Shown in pieces: positions 8,434-17,428 of a stretch of 64,000 nucleotides of DNA. The stretch is from Amycolatopsis rifamycinica. Lineage in GTDB: Bacteria; Actinomycetota; Actinomycetes; Mycobacteriales; Pseudonocardiaceae. Numbering within the stretch: position 1 is the first letter of the stretch; each line of letters starts with the position of its first letter. Where the stretch lies: NCBI RefSeq assembly GCF_000695625.1, contig NZ_JMQI01000002.1, forward strand, positions 92,061-156,060. Direction: 5' to 3'. Both the position numbers and the translations under genes were made by a program. The notes under the pieces are model-generated. The model searched no databases, had not been told where the DNA came from, and saw only the letters and a program-made list of their open reading frames with translations.

Positions 8434-10553
8434 CAGTGGTAGCTCCGCGCACCACGAGGTTCGCCTGCGACGGCGGTGGTCTGCTCCAGCACGCGGTCGA
8501 GGCGGATCGGGAGGATCCGCTGGCGAGTGCCGGTGGCGTGCCACACGGCGTTGGCGATCGCCGCCGCGGTGCCTGCTGTGCCGATCTCGCCGAGGCCGTT
8601 GAACCCCGATGGGTCCTGGGGCTCGTAGTCCGGCACGAAGCCGGCCTCGATGTCGGGGACGTCGGCGTGCGCGGCGATGTGGTAGCCCGCCCAGTCGCCG
8701 TTCGCCAGCCGGCCGGTGCGGGGGTCTCGCACGCTCTCTTCGTGCAGGGCCATGGACAGCCCCATGATCATCCCGCCGACGACCTGGCTGCGGGCCAGCA
8801 GCGGGTTGATCACGCGGCCGACGGCGAACATGCCGAGCAGCCGGCGGACCCGTACCTCGCCGGTGGCCGGGTCGACGGTGACCTCCGCGAAGACGGCGCT
8901 GTAGGTCTGCCGTTCCCGGTCCGGCTGGAAGTCGATCATCGTGGTGGTGTCCACTGTCGCGGTCATCGGCCGAACCGGATCGTGCAGGTTCTCACGGAGT
9001 TTCTTGGCGGCCTCGGTGATGGCGAAGGACCAGGACGTCGTGCCGCGGGAACCGCCCGCGCCCCACGCCATGCCAAGGTCGCTGTCGCCGATCCGGATGC
9101 GGATCCGCTCGGTGCCGGCCCCCAGCGCGTCGGCGGCGACCGCGGTCAGCGCGGTCCGGGCGCCGGTACCGATGTCACTCGCCCCGATCGACACCGTGAA
9201 ACTCCCGTCCGGCTCCGCGGTGATCGAGGCCTTCGACGGGAACACCCCGGCGCTGAACGACGTGGTGGCCATGCCGCTGCCGATCAGCAGCGGGCCGTCC
9301 CACCGGGAGCGGGGGCGCCGGTCGCGCGCCGCCCAGCCGAACCGTCGTGCGCCCTCCCGCATGCAGGAGACCAGGCGGCGGGTGCTGAAGGGCTTTCCCG
9401 AGGCGGGCGTGACCGTGGGTTGGTTGCGCAGGCGCAGATCCAGGGGGTCCACGTCCAGCCGCTCGGCGACCTCGTCGATCGCCGACTCCAGGGCGAACGA
9501 GCCGGGCGTCGCGCCGGGGCCGCGCATCGAGGCGGGCGGCAGGACGTCGAGCGGCACGGCGGTGAGCCGGGTGCGGATCGCCGGCGCCGAGTACAGGATC
9601 TTGGCCTGCTCGGTGCAGGCCTCGATGTACTCCGAAAGCGGCGAGAGGGCGTAGGCCGCCCGGTGGTGAATGGCCCGCAGGCGGCCGTCGGCGTCCGCGC
9701 CGACGGTCATCACCTGGTCCGTTCGAGGCCGTGACGAGGTCGTCTCGAAGACCTGCGCCCGGGTCATGGTGATCCGCACCGGGCGTCCGAACCGCCGGCT
9801 GGCCATCGAGGCGAGCACCACCTGCGGGCCGCAGGCGCCTTTGCCGCCGAAACCCCCGCCCACATGCTCGGAACGAACGTGCACCTGCTCCCGGTCGATG
9901 GACCACAACGCGGCGAGGACCTCGGACACGCTGAACGCTCCTTGGTTGGAGTCCACGGCGTACAGGTGGTCGGAGTCCCACCACACGGTCGCGGCGTGCG
10001 GCTCCATCGCGCAGTGGCTCTCCTCCGGAGTGCGGTAGCGCTCCTCGAGCACGACCGCGGACGCCGCCAGTTCGGCCTTCAGGTCGCCGATGTCCGCCTC
10101 CGGGCCGAAGGCGGTCGACGCCGGCCGCGCGGCCGGGTGCTCAAGGGTGAAGTCGAGGTCGTGCGGCTCGCCGTCACAGGTGACCCGCATCGCCGATGCG
10201 GCCGCTCTGGCCTGCTCGGGTGTTTCGGCCACGACCAGCGCGAGCGGCCAGCCCGCGTAGGGAATCACGTCGTCCTGCAAGAGCCGGAGGCTGCCGTCCG
10301 GGCCGAAGTAGTTGCCGGCCTTGGGGTTGAGCCGGGGTGCGTTGCGGTGGTCGAGTACTCCGAGCACACCCGGCATGGCGAGCGCGGTCGAGGCGTCGAT
10401 GTCGCGGATCCGGCCTCGCGAGAGGGGAGCAGTCATCATCCAGCCGTGGGCCAAGTCCGGCACCGGGATGTCCGCGGCGTAGTGGGCGGCGCCGGTGACC
10501 TTGAACCGGCCCTCGATCCGGGGGCGTGGGGTGCCGACGGCATCCGCGTTCAT
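8433..10553 (-). CDS. Xanthine dehydrogenase-family molybdopterin-binding subunit (PaoC/YagR-like)
   Basis: A 706-residue large subunit of a three-component molybdenum hydroxylase. It oxidises aldehydes or N-heterocycles by water-derived hydroxylation at a Moco centre. Seen: the N-terminal ald/xan substrate domain (KVTGAAHYAADIPVPDLAHG), HVRSEHVGGGFGGKGACGP typical of the Moco-binding domain, a glycine-rich SIGASDIGTGARTALTAVAA stretch, and the C-terminal GEIGTAG containing the conserved catalytic glutamate. Length and gene order (2Fe-2S, FAD, Mo) match the E. coli PaoABC/YagTSR type rather than XdhABC. It overlaps the FAD subunit by 4 bases (ATGA). No Mo-cofactor maturation gene is adjacent. 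Confidence 0.9.
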   Translation of the reverse strand: MNADAVGTPRPRIEGRFKVTGAAHYAADIPVPDLAHGWMMTAPLSRGRIRDIDASTALAMPGVLGVLDHRNAPRLNPKAGNYFGPDGSLRLLQDDVIPYAGWPLALVVAETPEQARAAASAMRVTCDGEPHDLDFTLEHPAARPASTAFGPEADIGDLKAELAASAVVLEERYRTPEESHCAMEPHAATVWWDSDHLYAVDSNQGAFSVSEVLAALWSIDREQVHVRSEHVGGGFGGKGACGPQVVLASMASRRFGRPVRITMTRAQVFETTSSRPRTDQVMTVGADADGRLRAIHHRAAYALSPLSEYIEACTEQAKILYSAPAIRTRLTAVPLDVLPPASMRGPGATPGSFALESAIDEVAERLDVDPLDLRLRNQPTVTPASGKPFSTRRLVSCMREGARRFGWAARDRRPRSRWDGPLLIGSGMATTSFSAGVFPSKASITAEPDGSFTVSIGASDIGTGARTALTAVAADALGAGTERIRIRIGDSDLGMAWGAGGSRGTTSWSFAITEAAKKLRENLHDPVRPMTATVDTTTMIDFQPDRERQTYSAVFAEVTVDPATGEVRVRRLLGMFAVGRVINPLLARSQVVGGMIMGLSMALHEESVRDPRTGRLANGDWAGYHIAAHADVPDIEAGFVPDYEPQDPSGFNGLGEIGTAGTAAAIANAVWHATGTRQRILPIRLDRVLEQTTAVAGEPRGARSYH

Positions 10554-11545
10554 CGATCCATCTCCGTTTCAGCGAGTTCACCGAGCACGGCCTCGATCAG
10601 GTTCCGTGCCAAGGTCACCTTGTACCCGTTGTCGCGCAAGGGATTTGCGTCGCTCAGCGCCTCCTCGGCGCAGGTCCGAAGCCGATTGGCGGTGGGCTGG
10701 GTGCCGCGGAGCAGGGCCTCGGCGGAGCCGGCCCGCCAGGGGCGCGACGCCACACCGCCCAGCGCGATACGCACGTCGCGCACCACGCCGTCGCGGATGT
10801 CGACCGCAGCGGCGACGGAGACGGTGGCGAAGGCGTAGGACGCGCGCTCACGGACCTTCCGGTACCGCGACCGCAGCCCCGCCGCGGACCCCGGCAGGAC
10901 GACGGCGGTGATCAGCGCGCCGGGCGGCATGGCGGTTTCGCGGTCCGGCCGGTCACCGACCGGCCGGTAGAACCGTGACAGGGGGATCTCACCGGGGCCG
11001 TCGAGCGTCTCGTAGCACACGACCGCGTCCAACGCGGCGAGCGCCACCGCCATGTCCGAGGGGTGGGTCGCCACGCAGTGCTCGGAGTGGCCGAGCACTG
11101 CGTGGTTGTGGTGCACTCCCTCGATCGCGGCGCAGCCGCTGCCGGGCATCCGTTTGTTGCACGGCTGGGTGAGATCGGCGAAGTAACCACACCGGGTCCG
11201 CTGCACCAGGTTGCCGCCCACCGTGGCCATGTTCCGCAGCTGGCCGGACGCGCCCGCCAGGACGGCCTGGGTCAGCGCCGGGAACCGGCGGCGCACCTCG
11301 GGATGCGCGGCCGTGTCACTGTTCGTCGTGGTCGCACCGATGACCAAGCCGCCGTCCGGTGCGTCGCGGACACCGTCGAGCGGCAGCCGCCGGACGTCCA
11401 CCAGCCGGGTGGGCTCCTCGACTCCGCACTTCATCAGGTCGACGAGGTTCGTGCCCCCACCCAGGTACCGGGCGCCGGCATCGCCGGCGACGGCGGTGAG
11501 CGCGTCGCGGACCTGTGCCGCACGTTGGTAAGCGAACTCCCTCAC
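10550..11545 (-). CDS. FAD-binding subunit of molybdenum hydroxylase (PaoB/YagS-like), carries 4Fe-4S motif
   Basis: A 331-residue medium subunit. The GTG start at 11545 is set by the GTGA overlap with the upstream 2Fe-2S gene. FAD contacts lie in ARYLGGGTNLVDLMK and in ASGQLRNMATVGGNLVQRT. A cysteine-rich insertion, TRCGYFADLTQPCNKRMPGS followed by GC, is characteristic of PaoB-type subunits, where it binds an additional 4Fe-4S cluster absent from ordinary XdhB. The C-terminal CO-dehydrogenase-flavoprotein domain follows (KVRERASYAFATVSVAAAVD). It passes electrons from the Mo subunit through FAD to an unknown acceptor. Confidence 0.9.
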   Translation of the reverse strand: MREFAYQRAAQVRDALTAVAGDAGARYLGGGTNLVDLMKCGVEEPTRLVDVRRLPLDGVRDAPDGGLVIGATTTNSDTAAHPEVRRRFPALTQAVLAGASGQLRNMATVGGNLVQRTRCGYFADLTQPCNKRMPGSGCAAIEGVHHNHAVLGHSEHCVATHPSDMAVALAALDAVVCYETLDGPGEIPLSRFYRPVGDRPDRETAMPPGALITAVVLPGSAAGLRSRYRKVRERASYAFATVSVAAAVDIRDGVVRDVRIALGGVASRPWRAGSAEALLRGTQPTANRLRTCAEEALSDANPLRDNGYKVTLARNLIEAVLGELAETEMDR

Positions 11546-12081
11546 AGCGCACCGCCCTCGCGTGCCGCGGTCTCGAGCACCGCGCGCACGATCGGCGGGT
11601 ACGCCCCGCAGCGGCACAGGTTGCCGCTCATCCGCTCGCGCACCTCGGCCTCGTCCAGTTCCGGCGCGGGGTCCGGTGCGTCGCCGGCGGTGACGGCGCT
11701 GGGCCAGCCCGCGGCGTGTTCGGCGAGCATCCCGACCGCCGAGCAGAGCTGCCCGGGCGTGCAGAAGCCGCACTGGAAGCCGTCCAAGCGCACGAACGCC
11801 TCCTGGATCGGCCGCAGCTCGCCCTCGGTGGCCAGTCCTTCGACGGTCGTGACCGAAGTGTTGTCGGCGGCGACCGCGAGGGTGAGGCAGGAGACCACCC
11901 GGCGGCCGTCGCACAGCACCGTGCAGGCGCCGCACTGCCCCTGGTCGCACCCTTTCTTGGGTCCGGTGAGGCCGAGGTCCTCCCGTAACGCGTCGAGCAG
12001 CGTCCGGCGGTTGTCCACGGATAGCCGGTGGGTCGTTTCGTTGACTCGCAGCGATATCTCGCTGCGGGTGTGCTGGGTCAT
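11542..12081 (-). CDS. 2Fe-2S subunit of molybdenum hydroxylase (PaoA/YagT-like)
   Basis: A 179-residue small subunit with two [2Fe-2S] clusters. The plant-ferredoxin-type cluster is formed by KKGCDQGQCGACTVLCDG. The alpha-helical second cluster is formed by FQCGFCTPGQLCS and the later MSGNLCRCGAYPPIV. Unlike E. coli PaoA it begins directly with the ferredoxin fold and has no twin-arginine signal, so the complex is probably cytoplasmic. It is the first gene of the 2Fe-2S/FAD/Mo operon, and overlaps of 4 bases at both junctions imply translational coupling and equal stoichiometry. The promoter should lie in the 172-bp gap at 12082-12253. Confidence 0.92.
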   Translation of the reverse strand: MTQHTRSEISLRVNETTHRLSVDNRRTLLDALREDLGLTGPKKGCDQGQCGACTVLCDGRRVVSCLTLAVAADNTSVTTVEGLATEGELRPIQEAFVRLDGFQCGFCTPGQLCSAVGMLAEHAAGWPSAVTAGDAPDPAPELDEAEVRERMSGNLCRCGAYPPIVRAVLETAAREGGAL

Positions 12082-12253
12082 CAGCGTCCTCGTTCCGGGG
12101 TCAGGACCCGCTCGACCGTCGTTGCTTGTCGGTCACGAGCCGACCGTGAACGGTTTCAGGTGTCTCTGTCCGGGGAGGCTATGCGAGTCGCCGCGGCGAA
12201 AACTCGTCCGCAACGCAAGTGGGCAGGATGGGGCAAGAAGTCGCGAGTTCTGA

Positions 12254-13168
12254 TCAACCGTCGCGAGAGGCGCCGGTTCGGACGTTCGCGCCCAGGCGGA
12301 CCGCGTCCCGGCGTGGCGGGTGACCGAACTGCCTGCGGTAGTCGCGGCTGAACTGGGCGGGGCTCTCGTAGCCGACCTGACGGCTGATCCCGGCGATGTC
12401 GCCGGGATGCGCGGCGAGCAGCAGTCTGGCGTGCTGCAGGCGGATTTGCTTCTGGTATTGGATGGGGCTCATCGAGGTGACGGCCTGGAAATTGCGGTGG
12501 AACGCGGAAACGCTCATGCCTGCCCGCTGCGCCACCTCCTCGACGCGGAAGGGCAGCGCGTAGTGGTCACGGATCCACTGGACGGCCCTGGCGATGTGGC
12601 TGAGACTGCTGTCGGGCAGGCCGAATTGGCGCAGGATGCTGCTCTGCTCACCGGTCAGCAACCGCCAGATGATTTCCCGCTTGATCAGGGGCGCGAGCAT
12701 CGGGATGTCGCGGGGCGAGTCGAGCAGCCGCAGGAGGCGAACAACGGCATCGAGCAGTTCGGCGGAGGCGGCGCTGACGGCCAGGCCGGCCGGCGCGCCG
12801 GGGTCGAGTTCCGGCAGGTCCCCGGGATCCGCAGCCAGCAGCACTTCGGCGACGGCGGCCGGCGGCAGGTCCAGACCGAAGCCGAGCGCGGGTTCCCTCG
12901 GGTCGGCTCGGATGAACTGCGCGGTCACCGGCAGATCAACCGAGGCGACGACGTACTGGCCAGCGTGGTACTCGTACAGGCGGTCGCCCAGCGCGAACCG
13001 TTTGGTGCCTTGGGCGACGAGTGCCAGCACCTGGCCGTAGGTGGTCGGCGTCGGCGGGCTGGGTCGATCGGCGCGGAAGATGCGCACGGCATCGATGTCC
13101 GTGCTCAGATCGGGCCGGGCATGCCGGGCCAGCAAGGCACGCAACTCGTCGAGCGACATGGCGATCAT
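12254..13168 (-). CDS. AraC-family transcriptional regulator (AraC_N cupin type)
   Basis: A 304-residue regulator of the family often found beside SDR or aldo-keto reductase genes. The N-terminal cupin sensory domain includes YGQVLALVAQGTKRFALGD and AGQYVVASVDLPVTAQ. The C-terminal double HTH runs from HYALPFRVEEVAQRAGMSVS through HRNFQAVTSMSPIQYQK to ISRQVGYESPAQFSRDYRR. The ATG at 13159 is an equally good start; neither has a strong ribosome binding site. It is upstream of, and on the same strand as, the molybdenum hydroxylase operon with 172 bases between, so it may regulate that operon. Confidence 0.88.
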   Translation of the reverse strand: MIAMSLDELRALLARHARPDLSTDIDAVRIFRADRPSPPTPTTYGQVLALVAQGTKRFALGDRLYEYHAGQYVVASVDLPVTAQFIRADPREPALGFGLDLPPAAVAEVLLAADPGDLPELDPGAPAGLAVSAASAELLDAVVRLLRLLDSPRDIPMLAPLIKREIIWRLLTGEQSSILRQFGLPDSSLSHIARAVQWIRDHYALPFRVEEVAQRAGMSVSAFHRNFQAVTSMSPIQYQKQIRLQHARLLLAAHPGDIAGISRQVGYESPAQFSRDYRRQFGHPPRRDAVRLGANVRTGASRDG

Positions 13169-13524
13169 TGAAGCACTGATCAGCTCGGAGCCCCCGAATC
13201 CGGGAGCAGCAGAGGCGGGTTCAGTGGAGACGGACTGAATCCCGCAGGCCTATCACGACCACGATCTTTCCCGACCATGCGGTTCCCGTCGTCACAGCTT
13301 GGCGAGTCGCTTCGCGGCCGGGCTGCCGGGAAGGTGCGTTAGAGCAGCATTGTTCGCTCGTCCGAGCCGGAGACGGCGAGCGCGTGCCTGGTCAGTTCCA
13401 GCTCACCGACCTTGGATGATGTCGACGACCAGTCCGGGTAGCGCGCGCGGACGGCGGGATCGAAGCTGTGGGGTCGGTGCCGGGGTTCTCGAGTCGCCGG
13501 AGCGCGGATGCGTATGCCGGTGAT
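13169..13524. other. Gene-poor stretch between AraC gene and integrase remnant
   Basis: No convincing gene. A minus-strand frame at 13339-13548 (69 codons) has a protein-like tail, RARYPDWSSTSSKVGELEL, but no recognisable family and no ribosome binding site; it may be debris of a deleted gene. The AraC promoter should lie at the left end. Confidence 0.4.
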
Positions 13525-13890
13525 ATGGAGCCTGATCAGCGTCGGCAAGTGTGGATAGACCCGTCCGGTGGCCAGCTCTTGTTGCGGTCATGGGTTGACC
13601 GGTGGTTCCCGGTGCAGGATCTGGATCCGCGGACGCTCGACAACCACGAGAGTTACCTGCGGTGTCATGTCCTTGCGCGGTTCGGTGCGACGCCGTTGGA
13701 GAAGATCACGGCGTTGGATGTCGATGCGTGGGTGGCGCTGGTGGAGCGCCGGAGATCGCGCAGGCCCGCCGACTGGGTCATCACCTGCCGAACCGGGTGG
13801 TGGAGGTGTATTCGCACGTGGCGCCGGAGGTGGAGACGCGGTTGCTGGCTGATCTGCAGCGTCGCTGGCAGAAGGCGACGCGTCGTCTGT
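13525..13890 (+). pseudogene. Tyrosine recombinase (phage/ICE-type integrase), internally deleted
   Basis: The N-terminal DNA-binding part is in frame from the ATG at 13525: SWVDRWFPVQDLDPRTLDNH, then LARFGATPLEKITALDVDAW, typical of actinobacterial integrases. Near base 13757 the frame changes and the sequence resumes at the very C-terminus, ARRLGHHLPNRVVEVYSHVA, which contains the nucleophilic tyrosine of the family. Some 200 or more residues between, including the catalytic Arg/His/Arg, are missing. It lies ~310 bases from the 3' end of tRNA-Ala, the usual attachment target of such elements, so it probably marks a lost integrative element. Confidence 0.7.
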
Positions 13891-14148
13891 ATCCGATGGG
13901 GCCGCGGCGGACGCCAGCAGCGGAAAGCCGGCCGCGGACGGGCACGCCAGTCAAACGAGGTCGAGTAGGTGCGAGTGTCCCTCTCGCCGCTGGCGGGAGG
14001 GACAGCGTCAGCGATACCGGCCGAGAGCGGCGCCGACAGGGCGCCAGAGGCCCGGCGGGCAGGAGCATGGTGCTCCAGAAATGCCCCAGCAGGGTCACCG
14101 GTGCGCCGGCCGCAGTGGATCACCCAAGCTCGGCCCCGGGGGCGAAAA

Positions 14149-14188
14149 AACCCCTTCGACCAGCCGCAAAGACCTGATCGAAGGGGTT
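14149..14188 (-). terminator. Rho-independent terminator of the tRNA-Ala gene
   Basis: Inverted repeat AACCCCTTCGA (14149-14159) and TCGAAGGGGTT (14178-14188), extended inward by four more pairs with one G-T wobble, loop of 10. On the minus strand it is followed directly by a T run (plus-strand A run at 14145-14150), 12 bases after the tRNA 3' end. Confidence 0.85.
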
Positions 14189-14199
14189 CTGTAAGAGAG

Positions 14200-14272
14200 T
14201 GGAGCTAAGGGGACTCGAACCCCTGACCCCCTCACTGCCAGTGAGGTGCGCTACCAGCTGCGCCATAGCCCC
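14200..14272 (-). tRNA. tRNA-Ala(GGC)
   Basis: Read on the minus strand it begins GGGGCTATGGCGCAGCTGG and ends GTTCGAGTCCCCTTAGCTCC plus discriminator A. The acceptor stem GGGGCTA pairs with TAGCTCC (one G-T). The anticodon stem CCTCA/TGAGG encloses the loop CTGGCAG, giving anticodon GGC for alanine codon GCC. The T-arm GGTTCGAGTCC is canonical. CCA is not encoded. Length is 73. Confidence 0.95.
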
Positions 14273-14542
14273 GAGGCGAAGGTGAACTCCGCATCTCGTA
14301 TGCCCATACAGTACACCCGCCTCAGACCCCGTCCGCACGGGGGTACCCACAAGACGTCGGAGCGCCCTACAAGCCGCTGACCAGCACATTCACACCTTAT
14401 TTTTAGTCCTGTATTGACGCCCCGCTGTGGCCGCCGTTACATTTTGCGCGGTTGTGACGCCGAGGTCCCCGCCCGTTACGCCGCGTCTTCAAGACCGGGC
14501 ACACCTCTCGATGACGCCGCTTGTGCGGCAGAGGAGGCTTCG

Positions 14543-16711
14543 ATGACGAGACGGCGGGTGATGACGCTGCTCGCGGCAGCGTCGGTCCTGGTCGGAAGCA
14601 TGACAGCGACGGCGGCGGACGCCGCCGTTACCCCGGACGGGTGGTACACCGTCGCGGCCGTGAACAGCGGGAAGTGCGTTGACGCCCGGGCGGCCGGGAC
14701 CGCCGATGGGACCGTTGTCCAGCAGTACGCCTGCAACCAGACCGCCTCGCAGCAGTGGCAGTTCCAGTCCACCGAGGACGGCTACTTCCGGGTCAACGCC
14801 CGGTCCAACCCGGCCGCCGCCTGGGACGTCAAGGATGTCTCCGCCGCCGATGGGGGCCTGCTGCAGCTCTGGACCTACGGAGGCGGGGCCAACCAGCAGT
14901 GGCAGGCCGTCGACGAGGGGAACGGCCGGTACCACTTCGTCAGCCGCAACAGCGGGAAGTGCCTCGACGTCCCCGGTGCTTCCACCAGCGATGTCCAGCT
15001 GCAGCAGTACACCTGCAACGGCACCGCCGCCCAGTCCTTCATGCTGACCCCCGCGAACACGAGCCAGCCCGACTTCGGGCCGAACGTCGTGATCTTCGAC
15101 CCGTCCATGCCGAGCTCGACCATCCAGAGCCGGCTCAACAGCATCTTCTCCCAGCAGGAACGCAACCAGTTCGGCAGCCAGCGCTACGCCGTGATGTTCA
15201 AGCCCGGCACTTACGCCAACGACGTCAACGTCGGCTTCTACACGCAGGTGCTGGGCCTCGGCCTGAGCCCCGACGCCGTGAACATCAACGGCGCCGTGCA
15301 CGTCGAGGCCGACTGGTTCCCGCCGCAAAACGCCACCCAGAACTTCTGGCGCGGCGCCGAGAACCTGTCCGTGACCCCGAACGGAGGGGCCGACCGCTGG
15401 GCCGTCAGCCAGGCCGCGCCCTACCGGCGCATGCACGTCCGCGGTGACCTGCAGCTCGACGACGGTGGCTGGGCCAGCGGCGGCTGGATCTCCGACACGA
15501 AGATCGACGGCCAGGTCCGCTCCGGCTCGCAGCAGCAGTGGATCTCCCGCAACTCGCAGTTCGGCAGCTGGAACGGCTCGAACTGGAACATGGTCTTCGC
15601 CGGCGTCCAGGGCGCGCCCGCCAACTCCTTCCCGACGCCGCCCTACACCACGGTCGCCCAGACGCCGGTCGTGCGCGAGAAGCCGTTCCTCTACGTCGAC
15701 GGCGCCGGCAAGTACCAGGTCTTCGTCCCCGGCCTCAAGACCAACGCGTCCGGCACGAGCTGGGCGAACGGCGCCGCGCCGGGCACCTCGATCTCGATCG
15801 ACCAGTTTTACATCGCCAAGCCCGGCGCCACCGCCGCCGACCTGAACGCCGCGCTCGCCGCCGGCAAAAACCTGTTGGTCACGCCGGGTGTCTACCACCT
15901 GAACCAGACGCTGCGCGTCACCCGTCCGGACACCGTCGTGCTCGGCCTCGGCATCGCCACGCTCGTCCCGGACAACGGGATCACCGCGATGACCGTCGAC
16001 GACGTCGACGGCGTCAAGGTCGCCGGCCTGCTGATCGACGCCGGCACGACCAACTCGAACACGCTCATGCAGGTCGGCCCGGCCGGCTCGGCCGCGAACC
16101 ACGCGGCGAACCCGACGTCGCTGCACGACGTCTTCTTCCGGATCGGCGGCGCCGCCGTCGGCAAGGCGACGACCAGCCTGGTCGTCAACAGCGGCAACGT
16201 GATCGGCGACCACATGTGGATCTGGCGCGCCGACCACGCCGAGCGCAACGAGTACGTCGGCTGGACCACCAACACCGCCGACACCGGGCTGGTCGTCAAC
16301 GGCAACGACGTCACCATGTACGGCCTCTTCGTCGAGCACTACCAGAAGACGCAGGTGGTCTGGAACGGCAACGGCGGCCGCACCTACTTCTTCCAGAACG
16401 AGATGCCCTACGACGTGCCGGACCAGGCGAGCTGGATGAACGGCTCGACGCCGGGCTTCTCCGCCTACAAGGTCGGCCCGAACGTCACCAGCCACGAGGC
16501 GTGGGGCCTGGGCAGCTACTGCTTCTTCAGCACCAACCCGTCGGTCGCCAGCGCGCACGCGTACGAGGCGCCGAACACGCCGGGTGTCCGGTTCCACGAC
16601 ATGGTGACCGTGTCGCTCAACTACCAGGGCACCATCACGCATGTGATCAACAACACCGGTCCGGCGACGCCGACCGGGACCAAGGCCGTCAACCTGGTGA
16701 GTTACCCCTGA
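14543..16711 (+). CDS. Secreted ricin-lectin plus right-handed beta-helix protein, putative polysaccharide hydrolase
   Basis: A 722-residue secreted protein. The ATG at 14543 has GAGGAGG 5 bases upstream. A signal peptide follows (RRR, hydrophobic VMTLLAAASVLVGSM, likely cleavage after TAADA). Residues ~30-175 form a ricin-B-type beta-trefoil with repeated GKCVDA and QQW motifs (SGKCVDARAAG, SGKCLDVPGAS), a carbohydrate-binding module. The remaining ~530 residues look like a right-handed parallel beta-helix, with KPGTYANDVNVGFYTQVLGL, FWRGAENLSV and VTPGVYHLNQTLRVTRPDT. Homologues are sometimes labelled adenylyl cyclase, but no cyclase motif is visible. A GH55/GH87-like glucanase role is inference from fold and domain pairing only. 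Confidence 0.75.
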   Translation: MTRRRVMTLLAAASVLVGSMTATAADAAVTPDGWYTVAAVNSGKCVDARAAGTADGTVVQQYACNQTASQQWQFQSTEDGYFRVNARSNPAAAWDVKDVSAADGGLLQLWTYGGGANQQWQAVDEGNGRYHFVSRNSGKCLDVPGASTSDVQLQQYTCNGTAAQSFMLTPANTSQPDFGPNVVIFDPSMPSSTIQSRLNSIFSQQERNQFGSQRYAVMFKPGTYANDVNVGFYTQVLGLGLSPDAVNINGAVHVEADWFPPQNATQNFWRGAENLSVTPNGGADRWAVSQAAPYRRMHVRGDLQLDDGGWASGGWISDTKIDGQVRSGSQQQWISRNSQFGSWNGSNWNMVFAGVQGAPANSFPTPPYTTVAQTPVVREKPFLYVDGAGKYQVFVPGLKTNASGTSWANGAAPGTSISIDQFYIAKPGATAADLNAALAAGKNLLVTPGVYHLNQTLRVTRPDTVVLGLGIATLVPDNGITAMTVDDVDGVKVAGLLIDAGTTNSNTLMQVGPAGSAANHAANPTSLHDVFFRIGGAAVGKATTSLVVNSGNVIGDHMWIWRADHAERNEYVGWTTNTADTGLVVNGNDVTMYGLFVEHYQKTQVVWNGNGGRTYFFQNEMPYDVPDQASWMNGSTPGFSAYKVGPNVTSHEAWGLGSYCFFSTNPSVASAHAYEAPNTPGVRFHDMVTVSLNYQGTITHVINNTGPATPTGTKAVNLVSYP

Positions 16712-16860
16712 GCACCGGCGTGCGCCGTGGTGGCGGCCGCGGCGCACGCCGGTCCTTTGTAGATACACCCGAACGGGGTGTTCCGGGAGCCGGACGGGGG
16801 TAGTCGTCGCGATACTGGGGTCTCCAAAAGCTGGGGTCCCCATCGATCCGGGAGCGGCAG

Positions 16861-17415
16861 ATGACCTCCTTCGCAGCGTTCACCGTCGTCGACCCCCGCC
16901 GGGCCTGGCCGATCGCCGCCGTCCGCGGCGTGTTCGCCGTGCTCTTCGGGCTCTTCGCCCTGATCTGGCCCGGCGCCACCGTGCTCGTCCTGGCGATCCT
17001 GTACGGCGTGTACGCGATCATCGACGGCATCGGCGGCCTGATGCAGGCGTTCCGTCCAGGTGACACCGCCCACCGGGTGGCCTACGGCGTCCTCGGCGCG
17101 CTCGGCATCGTCGCCGGGATCCTCGTCCTCGTCTGGCCGGGCATCACGGTCCTGCTGCTGGCCCTGCTGGTCGGCTTCTGGGCGATCATCACCGGCATCG
17201 CCGAGATCGCCGCGGCGATCCGGCTGCGCAAGCAGATCCGCGGCGAGGCGTTCCTCGTCGCGGCCGGCGCGATCTCCGTGCTCGCGGGCGTCCTCATCGT
17301 GATCAACCCGATCGCGGGCGCGTACGGCATCGCGTTGCTCGTCGGGATCTACGCGCTGCTGTACGGGATCGTGCTGCTCGTTCTGGCGTTCCGCCTCCGC
17401 AAGCTCGCCGCCTGA
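16861..17415 (+). CDS. HdeD-family (DUF308) membrane protein
   Basis: A 184-residue integral membrane protein with six predicted hydrophobic segments arranged as three repeats of a two-helix unit, e.g. VRGVFAVLFGLFALIWPG, LGALGIVAGILVLVWPGI, ISVLAGVLIVINPIAGA. The WPG motifs between helices are typical of HdeD/DUF308 proteins, which are linked to acid resistance in enterobacteria but of unknown role in actinomycetes. The ATG at 16861 follows GGGAGCGG. It stands 13 bases before the RNase Z gene and may share its transcript. Confidence 0.85.
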   Translation: MTSFAAFTVVDPRRAWPIAAVRGVFAVLFGLFALIWPGATVLVLAILYGVYAIIDGIGGLMQAFRPGDTAHRVAYGVLGALGIVAGILVLVWPGITVLLLALLVGFWAIITGIAEIAAAIRLRKQIRGEAFLVAAGAISVLAGVLIVINPIAGAYGIALLVGIYALLYGIVLLVLAFRLRKLAA

Positions 17416-17428
17416 GTAGCGTGCGGGG

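Noticed and set aside
8436..9734. Long plus-strand frame opposite the molybdenum subunit gene
   Set aside because: Shadow; the minus strand encodes a full-length molybdopterin subunit with catalytic GEIG motif.
13525..14272. att site of an integrated element at tRNA-Ala
   Set aside because: I looked for a repeated copy of the tRNA 3' end near the integrase remnant and did not see one by eye; a full search is needed.
14489..16843. 784-codon minus-strand frame opposite the beta-helix gene
   Set aside because: Shadow frame rich in Val/Gly/Arg/Asp; the plus strand has a signal peptide, Shine-Dalgarno and lectin motifs.
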